From positions 1-64,000 of the forward strand of contig DDXB01000053.1 in NCBI GenBank assembly GCA_002347405.1: DNA of 64,000 nucleotides. The letters are read 5' to 3'. Every line of letters begins with the position of its first letter. Within the stretch, counting starts at the first letter, position 1. Below the pieces are notes generated by a model, which had not been told where the DNA came from, did not search any database, and saw only the letters and a list, made by a program, of their open reading frames with translations. Below, in pieces: positions 18,222 through 26,276 of the stretch. This DNA comes from Rhodocyclaceae bacterium UBA2271. Lineage in GTDB: Bacteria; Pseudomonadota; Gammaproteobacteria; Burkholderiales; Rhodocyclaceae. Made by a program: the position numbers and the translations under genes.

Positions 18222-19541
18222 ATGCGCAGCCTGACATTGCGAACGATTACCGACGAACACCGCAACCAGTGGCAACTGGGCCATGCGCTGGCCGATCTGG
18301 CCGATGAGATCGAGCATGGTGCGCAGCCCGATACCCGTTTCTTCGAGGCGGTGTTCACCTACATCGACGAATACTCGAACCACATGCACAACCCGCGCGA
18401 GGAGGCGCTCCTGTTCGGGTTGTTGCGTGAGCGAGACCCGACGCTGATTCCGCTCATCGACGAGTTGTCTCTGGAACATCTCGACGGCGCCTCCCTGATT
18501 GCCCGCCTGCGCGCCGCCTTGGCGGAATCCCACAGTGAAGCGGGGCGGCCGCTGTTCGCCGAGGCGTTGCGCGAACTGGTCGCCGAAATTCGCAGCCACA
18601 TCGGCAAGGAAGAGGGCAAGCTGATGCCCCGCGCCCACAAGGTGCTGACGGCCGAAGATATTGCCAAACTCGATGCGGTGCTCTCCGACGCGGATCATCC
18701 GCAGTTCGGCACCAAGCGCCAGGCGGAGTTCCGCGAGCTCTACCATCGTGTGGTCAATCTGGCGCCGGAATCGGTCGGCCTGGGCGGGTCGACAGCCGGA
18801 CAGCTGATGCGCGGCGCCGCCGCCACGGTGCGCGAATCCGTCCTCGCCGTGCGTGGCGTGGAAAGCTGTTATGGGCGGATTCGGGCGATCAAGGAAATCA
18901 GTCTGGAGATTCGCGGCGGCGAACTGGTCGCCCTGGTTGGCGCCAACGGCGCCGGCAAAACGACCCTGCTGCGGGCGATCTCCGGCGTGCAGCCGGTGGT
19001 CGCCGGAACCATCATCTTTGACGGCGAGGACATCACGCAGCTCAGTGCCGACCGGCGCGTCAGCCTGGGCATCTGCCAGGTGCCCGAGGGGCGCCAGGTT
19101 TTCGGTCCGTTGACGGTCGAAGACAACCTGCGACTGGGCGCCATCACGCAATCCAAAGGTCGGCTCACCGTCGGGCTGGAGCGCGTCTATGAAACTTTTC
19201 CGGTGCTCAAGGAAAAACGCCATCTGCCCGCCGGCACGCTCTCCGGCGGCCAGCAGCAGATGTTGTCGATCGGCCGGGCGCTGATGGGGCGGCCGAAGCT
19301 GCTGTTGCTGGACGAGCCGTCGATGGGCCTGGCACCACTGCTGGTCGAGGAGGTATTCAACGTCGTGCGCACCCTGAAATCGCAGGGCATGACCATTTTC
19401 CTGGTCGAACAAAATGCTTACGCCGCCCTCGAAATCGCCGACCGCGGCTACGTCATGGAAACCGGATCAATCACGCTCACCGGAACCGGGCAGGAACTGC
19501 TCGACAACGAGCAGGTGCGCGCCGCCTACCTCGGCATCTGA
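18222..19541 (+). CDS. livF: hemerythrin-domain / LivF ATPase fusion
   Basis: A 439-aa protein with two parts. Residues 1-about 180 resemble an HHE hemerythrin-like four-helix domain with likely iron ligands H13, H54/H56 with E60, H86 and H126 with E130 (HMHNPREE and SHIGKEE). Residues about 205-439 are a full LivF ATPase: Walker A VGANGAGKTT (239-248), signature LSGGQQQML, Walker B LLLLDEPSMGLAP and H-loop LVEQNAYAA. The frame is continuous, and residues 181-205 form a short linker. Stand-alone LivF is about 235 aa, so the N-terminus is a true extension. It may make ATP use by the transporter sensitive to O2, NO or iron. The start at 18222 lies 14 bp after a repeat hairpin, with AAAGGTAG as a weak ribosome site. 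Confidence 0.9.
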   Translation: MRSLTLRTITDEHRNQWQLGHALADLADEIEHGAQPDTRFFEAVFTYIDEYSNHMHNPREEALLFGLLRERDPTLIPLIDELSLEHLDGASLIARLRAALAESHSEAGRPLFAEALRELVAEIRSHIGKEEGKLMPRAHKVLTAEDIAKLDAVLSDADHPQFGTKRQAEFRELYHRVVNLAPESVGLGGSTAGQLMRGAAATVRESVLAVRGVESCYGRIRAIKEISLEIRGGELVALVGANGAGKTTLLRAISGVQPVVAGTIIFDGEDITQLSADRRVSLGICQVPEGRQVFGPLTVEDNLRLGAITQSKGRLTVGLERVYETFPVLKEKRHLPAGTLSGGQQQMLSIGRALMGRPKLLLLDEPSMGLAPLLVEEVFNVVRTLKSQGMTIFLVEQNAYAALEIADRGYVMETGSITLTGTGQELLDNEQVRAAYLGI

Positions 19542-19659
19542 ATAAACGCCCGCCCCCCTTCGCCCCCCTCGCGGGGGGTTATCGTTAGCGCGCTGCGCGC
19601 GGATATTACGGGGAGCTGTCGTATTTGCAGCTGAGCGGGTAGCGCCTTCGGCGCGTGCC

Positions 19660-19690
19660 GCGTTTGCTTGGGGCGGCCCGGCGCAAACGC
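19660..19690 (+). repeat. constant-loop hairpin, arms GCGTTTGC/GCAAACGC
   Basis: Perfect 8-bp stem around the loop TTGGGGCGGCCCGGC (19668-19682), flanked by GTGCC and TGC. Confidence 0.85.
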
Positions 19691-19749
19691 TGCTGTGGTT
19701 CGATCCGCTGGAAAAGTCGGCGCTGGCGGGACGGCGCAATTCGGCAGCA

Positions 19750-19780
19750 GCTTTCCCGCAGGGCCGCCCAAAGGGAAAGC
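19750..19780 (-). repeat. constant-loop hairpin, arms GCTTTCCC/GGGAAAGC
   Basis: Perfect 8-bp stem. The loop on the plus strand is GCAGGGCCGCCCAAA, differing at two positions from the other four copies. Same GTGCC/TGC flanks on the minus strand. Confidence 0.85.
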
Positions 19781-19897
19781 GGCACGCGCCGCCAGGCGCA
19801 AACCGCTCAGTCGTATCGACGGAGCACCCCGTGACAAACGAGCGCAGCGAGTACTAAATAACCCCCCGCGAGGGGGGCGAAGGGGGGCGGGTATTTA

Positions 19898-21334
19898 TTA
19901 CAGCACTTCCGCGGCGTGATCGGCCAGCCGAGAACGTTCGCCCCGCTGCAAGGTGATGTGACCGGAATGCGCCCAGCCCTTGAAGCGGTCGACGACGTAA
20001 GTCAGGCCGGACGAGCCTTCGGTCAGATAGGGGGTGTCGATCTGCGCGATGTTGCCCAGGCAAACCACCTTGGTGCCCGGCCCGGCCCGGGTGATCAGGG
20101 TTTTCATCTGCTTCGGCGTGAGGTTTTGCGCCTCGTCGATGATGAGGAATTTGTTCAGGAAAGTGCGGCCGCGCATGAAGTTGAGCGACTTGATCTTGAT
20201 GCGGCTCTTGATCAAGTCCATGGTCGCGGCGCGCCCCCAGTCGCCGGAATAGCTTCCGCCGGCCTTGTCGCCATCTGCGGCGGGTTTGTTGAGTACTTCG
20301 AGGTTGTCCTCCAGCGCGCCCATCCACGGCGTCATCTTTTCTTCCTCGGTACCGGGCAGGAAGCCGATGTCTTCGCCCACCGGCACGGTGACGCGGGTGA
20401 TGATGATTTCGGCAAAGCGCTTTTGCTCCAGAGTCTGGGTCAGCGCGCTGGCCAGCGTCAGCAGCGTCTTGCCGGTGCCGGCCTGGCCGAGCAGCGTGAC
20501 GAAGTCGATGTCGGGATGCATCAGCAGGTTCAAGGCGAAATTCTGCTCGCGGTTTCTTGCCGTGATGCCCCATACCGCGTGCTTGGCATGGCTGTAATCG
20601 GTGAGCGTCTCAAGCTCTGCCGTCTTGCCAGCGCCGACTTTCACCCAGGCCTGCAGGGGCTGCGGGCCGTCTTGCCAGACGAATTCATTGACCAGCAGAT
20701 CGGGGCAGAGCGGGCCCTTGATCCGGTAGTAGGTGCGGCCATCTTTCTTCCAGGATTCCAGGCCCTTGCCATGCGTGTCCCAAAAATCTTCAGGTAGTTC
20801 CAGGCTGCCGGTATAGAGGAGGTCGGTGTCTTCCAGTACCTTGTCGTTGAAGTAATCCTGCGCATCGAGGCCCAGCGCGCGGGCCTTGATGCGCATGTTG
20901 ATGTCCTTGGTGACGAGGATCACCGGCCGTTGCGGCAGTTGCTGGTGCAGATGCATCGCCACGGCAATGATCTGGTTGTCGGCGCGCGAAGTCGGTAGCG
21001 AGATGGGCAACACGCTGTTGATCGCTTCGGTTTGCAACAGCAGGTGTCCGCTCGCCAGGCCGTGCGACGGGCCGGCCAATTCGATGCCCGCGGCGATGCA
21101 GGCTTCGCAACTGCTGACGATCTCGTCAAGCAGACGGCTGGTCTGGCGGGCGTTACGCGCCACTTCCGACATGCCCTTCTTGTTGGCGTCGAGCTCTTCG
21201 AGCGTCATCATCGGCACGTAGATGTCATGTTCCTCGAAGCGGAACAGCGAGAGCGGATCGTGCATCAGCACATTGGTGTCGAGCACAAACAGCTTGGTGG
21301 GCTTGCCCGGCTTGGTGGTGCGCTTGGCGTTCAT
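19898..21334 (-). CDS. PIN-PhoH family ATPase / nuclease
   Basis: A 478-aa protein with an N-terminal PIN nuclease domain (KLFVLDTNVLMHDPLSLFRF, acidic residues D19, E45-47 region) and a C-terminal PhoH P-loop ATPase (LLGQAGTGKTLLTLASAL, then FLIIDEAQNLTPKQMKTLITRAGPGTKVVCLGN). PIN-PhoH proteins are RNA helicase/RNases. Within the linker, KVGAGKTAE is encoded by a near copy of the R1 repeat (20618-20641, 3 mismatches). It ends at the palindromic element and starts 21 bp after the peroxiredoxin gene. Confidence 0.9.
   Translation of the reverse strand: MNAKRTTKPGKPTKLFVLDTNVLMHDPLSLFRFEEHDIYVPMMTLEELDANKKGMSEVARNARQTSRLLDEIVSSCEACIAAGIELAGPSHGLASGHLLLQTEAINSVLPISLPTSRADNQIIAVAMHLHQQLPQRPVILVTKDINMRIKARALGLDAQDYFNDKVLEDTDLLYTGSLELPEDFWDTHGKGLESWKKDGRTYYRIKGPLCPDLLVNEFVWQDGPQPLQAWVKVGAGKTAELETLTDYSHAKHAVWGITARNREQNFALNLLMHPDIDFVTLLGQAGTGKTLLTLASALTQTLEQKRFAEIIITRVTVPVGEDIGFLPGTEEEKMTPWMGALEDNLEVLNKPAADGDKAGGSYSGDWGRAATMDLIKSRIKIKSLNFMRGRTFLNKFLIIDEAQNLTPKQMKTLITRAGPGTKVVCLGNIAQIDTPYLTEGSSGLTYVVDRFKGWAHSGHITLQRGERSRLADHAAEVL
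20618..20641 (-). repeat. R1-like core inside phoH
   Basis: On the minus strand AAAGTCGGCGCTGGC is followed by AAGACGGCA, against GGGACGGCG in the R1 consensus. It is in frame, encoding KVGAGKTA between the PIN and PhoH domains. Confidence 0.55.
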
Positions 21335-21355
21335 GACACTCCGATCGGTGGGGCT

Positions 21356-21835
21356 TTACAGCGCTTGCAGGGTGGTCAGAACCTCGGCGGCATGACCATC
21401 GGCCTTGATGCCGCGCCACTCGCGGGCCAGGTAGCCGTTGCGGTCGATCAGGAAGGTGCTGCGTTCGATGCCCTTGACCTGCTTGCCATACATGTTCTTG
21501 AGCTTGATGACGTCGAACAGGATGCAGGCGGTTTCATCGGCGTCGCAGAGCAATTCGAAGGGTAGGCCCAGCACGCTCTTGAAATTCTCATGCGACTTGA
21601 TGCTGTCGCGCGACACCCCCCAGACGCTGCTGCCGGCCTTGACGAAGTCGCCATGCAGGTCGCGAAATTGTTGCGCCTCGGTGGTGCAGCCGGGCGTGCT
21701 GTCCTTGGGATAAAAATAAACCACCAGCGGATTACCGCGTTGCGCGGAGAGGGTGAAGGTCTTGCCGGAGGTGGCGGGCAGGGAGAAATCTGGAACTTCC
21801 AGGCCAACGGCGGAAGGTGTGGGTGAATTGCTCAT
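21356..21835 (-). CDS. peroxiredoxin (PrxQ/Bcp type)
   Basis: A 159-aa thiol peroxidase of the AhpC-TSA/PrxQ family that reduces peroxides. The peroxidatic cysteine is C50 in PKDSTPGCTTEAQQF. The resolving cysteine that many Bcp proteins carry five residues later is missing, so it may work as a 1-Cys enzyme or use one of the later cysteines (LLCDADETACILF). Its start overlaps the stop of the ArnD-like gene by 4 bp, suggesting co-translation. Confidence 0.9.
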   Translation of the reverse strand: MSNSPTPSAVGLEVPDFSLPATSGKTFTLSAQRGNPLVVYFYPKDSTPGCTTEAQQFRDLHGDFVKAGSSVWGVSRDSIKSHENFKSVLGLPFELLCDADETACILFDVIKLKNMYGKQVKGIERSTFLIDRNGYLAREWRGIKADGHAAEVLTTLQAL

Positions 21836-22761
21836 GTGGCGTGCCTCCAGTCGGATAAAAATTCGTTGCCCTGCAACAGCAGGGTGCCGTGGCGTCCTGG
21901 TACCTTGCCCACCACGATCTCATGTCGGGGAAGTTTATCCACGGCAAGGCCGGTAGCCAGCGCCTGAATAGATGTGAGTTCGTAGCCCTGTTCCCGCCAG
22001 CCGGTCAGGAGTTCCTCGATCAGCTCGACCCGCTGCGTCGCGCCAGGTTCGATGCGCAGGGTGAAGACATGGCCGGTCGGGGGTGGCGTGGCGGTGAGCG
22101 CCAGCAACTGCTCGCACACGGCGTGCGGGTCGGGTTTCGCCAGCTCGGCGAGTTCGTCAAGCGTCGGCAGGGTGGTGGGAAATTGCGGGCAGCGCACGAT
22201 CTCGCCATGCCATACCGGCACAAACGGATGGCTGCCACGGGTGTCGCTGGCATAGGCGAAATTGCAACGCTGGGTCAGGCGCAGGCTATGCGGGTTGCCG
22301 CGCCAGCCGGGGGCGGCATGCAGCAGGGGGGGCGCGGAAAATACTTCCTCGAAGGCGGCCATGGCGCGCTTGAGTTGCGTTTCGCTCCAGGATGCGTCAG
22401 CTTTTTCCACTTCAGCCAGCCAGCGCAGCGCGTCCCAGCCGTGCAGGCCAACCTCGAAGCCCTCGTCACGCACATGACGCAGGATGTCGGCACAGCGCCG
22501 GCCGATATGCGGTGCCGGCAGCAGCGTGCCGTACAGCAGCGGGCGCAGTCCGAAGTGTCCGGTCAGTGAGGTGTGGCTGGCGCGACCATGCATCTGTGGT
22601 TGCCCGGCATGGCCTAGCGCGCGTCCGGAGCGGTCGGGGCCCAGGGCGAAAACAAAGCTCGCGTTGGCGCGGTGGCGGCGCAGCAGGTCGGTCAGCAGCG
22701 GCACGCCGACGCAGGCGGCGCGATAGCCGGGAACTTCAATTCTGAGAGCGATGCGCGGCAT
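21832..22761 (-). CDS. ArnD-like polysaccharide deacetylase with altered active site
   Basis: A 309-aa NodB/ArnD-fold protein. Resemblance to ArnD is visible along the chain: ALRIEVPGYRAACVGVPLLTDLL, FALGPDRSGRAL, EVGLHGWDALRWL, AAPGWRGN, SDTRGSHPF and CPQFPTTLPTLDEL. ArnD deformylates undecaprenyl-phosphate 4-formamido-arabinose. As I recall ArnD, its metal and catalytic residues lie in RIDVDT and HAWDHH; here these are RIEVPG and HGWDAL, so one or more metal ligands are lost. It may be inactive or act on another substrate. Next gene on the strand is an ArnE-like transporter, which supports an undecaprenyl-linked sugar context. Confidence 0.75.
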   Translation of the reverse strand: MPRIALRIEVPGYRAACVGVPLLTDLLRRHRANASFVFALGPDRSGRALGHAGQPQMHGRASHTSLTGHFGLRPLLYGTLLPAPHIGRRCADILRHVRDEGFEVGLHGWDALRWLAEVEKADASWSETQLKRAMAAFEEVFSAPPLLHAAPGWRGNPHSLRLTQRCNFAYASDTRGSHPFVPVWHGEIVRCPQFPTTLPTLDELAELAKPDPHAVCEQLLALTATPPPTGHVFTLRIEPGATQRVELIEELLTGWREQGYELTSIQALATGLAVDKLPRHEIVVGKVPGRHGTLLLQGNEFLSDWRHAT

Positions 22762-22829
22762 GAAGGGTACGGTCGATTGGGGATAGAGGTGGTCTCGGTC
22801 GGGGCTGCCGCCGCCGCTTGGTGGTCAGC

Positions 22830-23201
22830 CTAGGAGCGGGCAATCAGCCAGACGCCGAGGATGATGAAGCCGATGCCCAGCAATTTCTGTGCGCCGAGCG
22901 GTTCGTTGAGCAGGGCCCAGGCGGCGAGGGCATTGATCAGGTAGCCGATCGACAGCATCGGGTAGGCGATGCTGACCGGCACGCGCGAGAGCGCCATGAT
23001 CCAGATGATCAGACTGATGGCATAGCAGGTCATGCCGGCCAGAATGGCGGGGTGCATGGCCAGCTTCATGCCGACGGGGAAGGCGTTCTGCCAGTGAAAC
23101 TCAAAATGGCCGATGGCGTTGGTGCCGGTCTTCAGCAGCAGTTGCGCTACAGCATTCAGCAGCACGCCGGTCAGCACCAGGGTCAGGCTGACGGCATTCA
23201 T
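22830..23201 (-). CDS. EamA/ArnE-like small membrane transporter
   Basis: A 123-aa protein with four hydrophobic helices (LTLVLTGVLLNAVAQLLLKTG, ILAGMTCYAISLIIWIMALSRV, IAYPMLSIGYLINALAAWALL, LLGIGFIILGVWLIA) matching the SMR/EamA half-size transporters, including ArnE, a subunit of the aminoarabinose-phosphoundecaprenol flippase. It overlaps the upstream Mth938-domain gene by 4 bp. Together with the ArnD-like gene it suggests lipid-linked sugar handling, but no ArnF, ArnT or ArnC lies nearby. Confidence 0.8.
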   Translation of the reverse strand: MNAVSLTLVLTGVLLNAVAQLLLKTGTNAIGHFEFHWQNAFPVGMKLAMHPAILAGMTCYAISLIIWIMALSRVPVSIAYPMLSIGYLINALAAWALLNEPLGAQKLLGIGFIILGVWLIARS

Positions 23202-23584
23202 GGGGCGGGTGAAATCTCGATGATCAATGCGGCGGCCACCACACGGCCCTCAGTCATCAGGATGTTGTAGGTGCGGCAGGCCGCAGGCGTATCCATCACT
23301 TCGATGTTGCGACCGGCCTCGATCAGCGGCCGCAGCAGCGCGGGCGGGGGAAAGCGTTGCCGGTTGCCGGTACCCAGCAACAGGACATCGCAGCGCAGCT
23401 TGGCCAGCGGTTCAAGGTGGCTGTGGGCGAGCGCGGCGAAATCGTCAGGCCCCCAATCCAGGTCGAGGTGGTCGGGCAGCAGCAGCAGGCTGCGTCGCAG
23501 TTCGCGACCGTCGACGGAGACGTGGTTGTCGCCATAGCCGGTGACGGCGTGGAGGGTGCTGAGCGAGTCGGCGTGAAGTTTCAA
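23198..23584 (-). CDS. Mth938-domain (DUF498) protein
   Basis: A 128-aa cytoplasmic protein of the Mth938-like family, related to the mitochondrial complex I assembly factor NDUFAF3. Core signatures are DLLLLPDHLDLDWG-like strands, VLLLGTGNRQRFPPPALLRPLIEAG and EVMDTPAACRTYNILMTEGRVVAAALI. Function in bacteria is unknown. It is first in the minus-strand unit and overlaps the EamA-like gene by 4 bp; it is divergent from alaA. Confidence 0.88.
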   Translation of the reverse strand: MKLHADSLSTLHAVTGYGDNHVSVDGRELRRSLLLLPDHLDLDWGPDDFAALAHSHLEPLAKLRCDVLLLGTGNRQRFPPPALLRPLIEAGRNIEVMDTPAACRTYNILMTEGRVVAAALIIEISPAP

Positions 23585-23699
23585 GGTGGCGAAGTGTGGT
23601 GGGGGAGCAACTTCTGCTCGTTTGGGTCATGTGGATCAGGCTCAGGCTGGGTTAAGATTATAACCTTTCACTTTTATCGCTTTCGCGCCCCAGACCGCC

Positions 23700-24926
23700 A
23701 TGCAACCCGTCCTCAAATCGAACAAACTTGCCAGTGTGTGCTACGACATCCGTGGACCGGTGCTGGCACGAGCGCGCCAGATGGAGGAGGATGGCCATCG
23801 TGTCATCAAGTTGAACATCGGCAACCCGGCGGCTTTCGGTTTCGAAGCGCCTGAGGAAATCGTCGTTGATGTGATCCGCAACATCCGCGATGCCTCTGGT
23901 TATTCGGACTCCAAGGGCTTGTTCGCGGCGCGCAAGGCGGTGATGCATTATTGCCAGCAAAAGCACATTGCCGACGTCGGCATCGACGATATCTACCTTG
24001 GCAACGGCGTTTCAGAACTGATCGTCATGTCGATGCAGGCGCTCCTGAACTACGGCGACGAGGTGCTGGTGCCGGCCCCCGATTATCCGCTGTGGACGGC
24101 CGCTGTCACGCTGTCCGGCGGTACGCCGCGGCATTACATCTGCGATGAAGGCGCCGGCTGGCTGCCCGATATCGCCGACATCCGCGCCAAGATCACGGCG
24201 CAGACGCGCGCCATCGTCGTCATCAATCCCAACAACCCGACCGGGGCACTGTATCCGGATGACCTGTTGCAGGAGATCATCGAGCTGGCGCGCCAGCACC
24301 AGTTGATCGTGTTTGCCGACGAGATCTACGACAAGGTGCTCTACGACGGCCACACGCACACTTCGCTGGCCAGTCTCGCCGACGACGTGCTGTTCATCAC
24401 CTTCAATGGCCTGTCGAAAAACTATCGTGCCTGCGGTTTTCGCGCGGGCTGGATGATCGTTTCTGGCGAAAAGCGCCATGCGGAAGATTATGTCGAGGGG
24501 CTGGGCATCCTGGCTTCGATGCGGTTGTGTTCCAACGTGCCGGGACAGCACGCGATCCAGACCGCGCTGGGTGGTTACCAGAGCATCGATGAGCTGGTCG
24601 GCCCGCACGGTCGGCTGACCAAGCAGCGCGACCTGGCGTGGCAACTGCTTTCTGACATTCCGGGTGTTTCCTGCGTCAAGCCGCAGGCGGCCCTCTATTG
24701 TTTTCCCCGCCTCGACCCGAAGATCTACCCGATCAGCGACGACCAGCAGTTCATCCTCGAACTGGTTGAAGCCGAAAAGGTGTTGCTGGTGCAGGGGCGC
24801 GGCTTCAACTGGCCGACCCCCGACCATTTCCGTGTCGTTTTCCTGCCCAACGTCGACGATCTCACCGAGGCCATCGGCCGGATTGCCCGGTTCCTCGAGC
24901 AATACCGCAAACGCTACGGCACCTGA
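23700..24926 (+). CDS. alaA: alanine-synthesizing aminotransferase AlaA
   Basis: A 408-aa PLP-dependent class I aminotransferase (AlaA/YfbQ type: pyruvate + glutamate to alanine + 2-oxoglutarate). It opens with KSNKLASVCYDIRGPVLARA and has VPAPDYPLWTAAVTLSGG, NPNNPTGALY, FADEIYDKVLYDG and the PLP-lysine segment TFNGLSKNYRACGFRAGWM. Length typical. It precedes hom by 27 bp in the amino-acid cluster alaA-hom-thrC, an arrangement common in betaproteobacteria. Confidence 0.95.
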   Translation: MQPVLKSNKLASVCYDIRGPVLARARQMEEDGHRVIKLNIGNPAAFGFEAPEEIVVDVIRNIRDASGYSDSKGLFAARKAVMHYCQQKHIADVGIDDIYLGNGVSELIVMSMQALLNYGDEVLVPAPDYPLWTAAVTLSGGTPRHYICDEGAGWLPDIADIRAKITAQTRAIVVINPNNPTGALYPDDLLQEIIELARQHQLIVFADEIYDKVLYDGHTHTSLASLADDVLFITFNGLSKNYRACGFRAGWMIVSGEKRHAEDYVEGLGILASMRLCSNVPGQHAIQTALGGYQSIDELVGPHGRLTKQRDLAWQLLSDIPGVSCVKPQAALYCFPRLDPKIYPISDDQQFILELVEAEKVLLVQGRGFNWPTPDHFRVVFLPNVDDLTEAIGRIARFLEQYRKRYGT

Positions 24927-24953
24927 TTCACTTTTTACCTTTCAAGAGCTTTT

Positions 24954-26264
24954 ATGAAACCAATCAATGTTGGATTGCTGGGCATCGGCACGGTCGGTGG
25001 CGGCACGTTTACTGTTCTTTCCCGCAATCAGGCGGAGATCACCCGGCGCGCCGGCCGACCGATTCGCGTGACGCAAGTTGCCGATAAAAATATCGAACTG
25101 GCCAACCAGATTACCGGTGGCAAGGTGGCGGTGACAGATGACGCGTTTGCCGTGGTGAACAATCCCGAAATTGATATCGTCATCGAACTGATCGGTGGCT
25201 GCGGCATCGCCAAGGACCTGGTACTGAAAGCCATCGAGAACGGCAAGCACGTCGTCACCGCCAACAAGGCGCTGGTGGCGATGCATGGCAATGAAATATT
25301 CGCCGCTGCCCAGAAAAAAGGCGTGATGGTGGCTTTCGAGGCGGCCGTGGCCGGTGGCATTCCCATCATCAAGGCGTTGCGCGAAGGCCTGACCGCCAAT
25401 CGCATCCAGTGGATCGCCGGCATCATCAACGGCACTACCAACTTCATTCTCTCCGAGATGCGCGACAAGGGCCTGTCATTCGATGTCGTGCTCAAGGAAG
25501 CGCAGCGTCTCGGCTATGCCGAGGCCGATCCGACCTTTGATGTCGAAGGCGTCGATGCTGCGCACAAGCTGACCATCATGTCGGCGATCGCCTTCGGCAT
25601 TCCGATGCAGTTCGACAAGGCGCATATCGAGGGCATCAGCAAGCTTCAAGCCGCCGACATCAAGTACGCCGAACAACTCGGTTATCGGATCAAGCTGCTC
25701 GGCATCACCAAGCGCACCCCGGAAGGCGTCGAACTGCGCGTGCATCCGACCCTGATTCCCGCCAAACGCCTGATTGCCAATGTCGAAGGTGCGATGAATG
25801 CCGTGCTGGTGCAGGGCGATGCGGTCGGCGCCACACTTTATTACGGCAAGGGCGCTGGCGCCGAGCCGACCGCCAGCGCGGTGATCGCCGATCTCGTCGA
25901 TGTCACCCGCATGCACACCGCCGACCCCGAGCATCGCGTGCCGCACCTGGCCTTCCAGCCCGACCAGATGGAGGACCTCAAGGTGTTGCCGATCGGCGAG
26001 GTGACGACCGGCTACTATCTGCGTTTGCGGGTCGAAGACAAGCCGGGCGTGCTTGCCGACATCACGCGCATCCTGGCCGATCAGCAGATTTCCATCGACG
26101 CCATGATCCAGCGCGAGCCGGCCGAAGATGAAACGCAGACCGAGATCATCATGCTGACCCACATCGTGCGTGAAAAGCAGGTCGATGCGGCGATGCGCCT
26201 GATCGAGGCCTTGCCGGTCGTGACCGGAAAAATCGTCCGTTTGCGTCTCGAAGAGTTGAGCTAA
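24954..26264 (+). CDS. hom: homoserine dehydrogenase
   Basis: A 436-aa enzyme reducing aspartate semialdehyde to homoserine for threonine and methionine synthesis. It has the NAD(P) motif GLLGIGTVGGGTF (about residues 6-18), catalytic region VAGGIPIIKALREGLTANRIQWIAGIINGTTNFIL, and a C-terminal ACT domain (about 355-430, YLRLRVEDKPGVLADITRILAD) for feedback control by threonine. Ribosome site is weak. Followed after 12 bp by the membrane-protein gene and then thrC. Confidence 0.97.
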   Translation: MKPINVGLLGIGTVGGGTFTVLSRNQAEITRRAGRPIRVTQVADKNIELANQITGGKVAVTDDAFAVVNNPEIDIVIELIGGCGIAKDLVLKAIENGKHVVTANKALVAMHGNEIFAAAQKKGVMVAFEAAVAGGIPIIKALREGLTANRIQWIAGIINGTTNFILSEMRDKGLSFDVVLKEAQRLGYAEADPTFDVEGVDAAHKLTIMSAIAFGIPMQFDKAHIEGISKLQAADIKYAEQLGYRIKLLGITKRTPEGVELRVHPTLIPAKRLIANVEGAMNAVLVQGDAVGATLYYGKGAGAEPTASAVIADLVDVTRMHTADPEHRVPHLAFQPDQMEDLKVLPIGEVTTGYYLRLRVEDKPGVLADITRILADQQISIDAMIQREPAEDETQTEIIMLTHIVREKQVDAAMRLIEALPVVTGKIVRLRLEELS

Positions 26265-26276
26265 CAGTTCCCGCAG

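Larger units (their letters stand above)
19549..19891. repeat. 343-bp composite palindromic element between livF and phoH
   Basis: Perfect 34-bp inverted ends lie at 19549-19582 and 19858-19891, each itself containing a C6/G6 hairpin with TCGCG at its centre. Inside are two oppositely oriented constant-loop hairpins (19660-19690 and 19750-19780), a GCGCCTTCGGCGCG hairpin on the left and a GGCGCGTGCC-type block on each side, and an R1 core at the centre (19713-19736). No ORF. It fills the gap between the convergent livF and phoH genes and so may also stop transcription from both. Size and inverted ends resemble a non-autonomous palindromic element (MITE- or REPIN-like), but no target duplication is evident. 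Confidence 0.85.

Noticed and set aside
17286..19412. 708-codon open frame on the minus strand across livG and livF
   Set aside because: Antisense shadow of two genes with clear motifs; composition is that of a complementary GC-rich frame with no domain.
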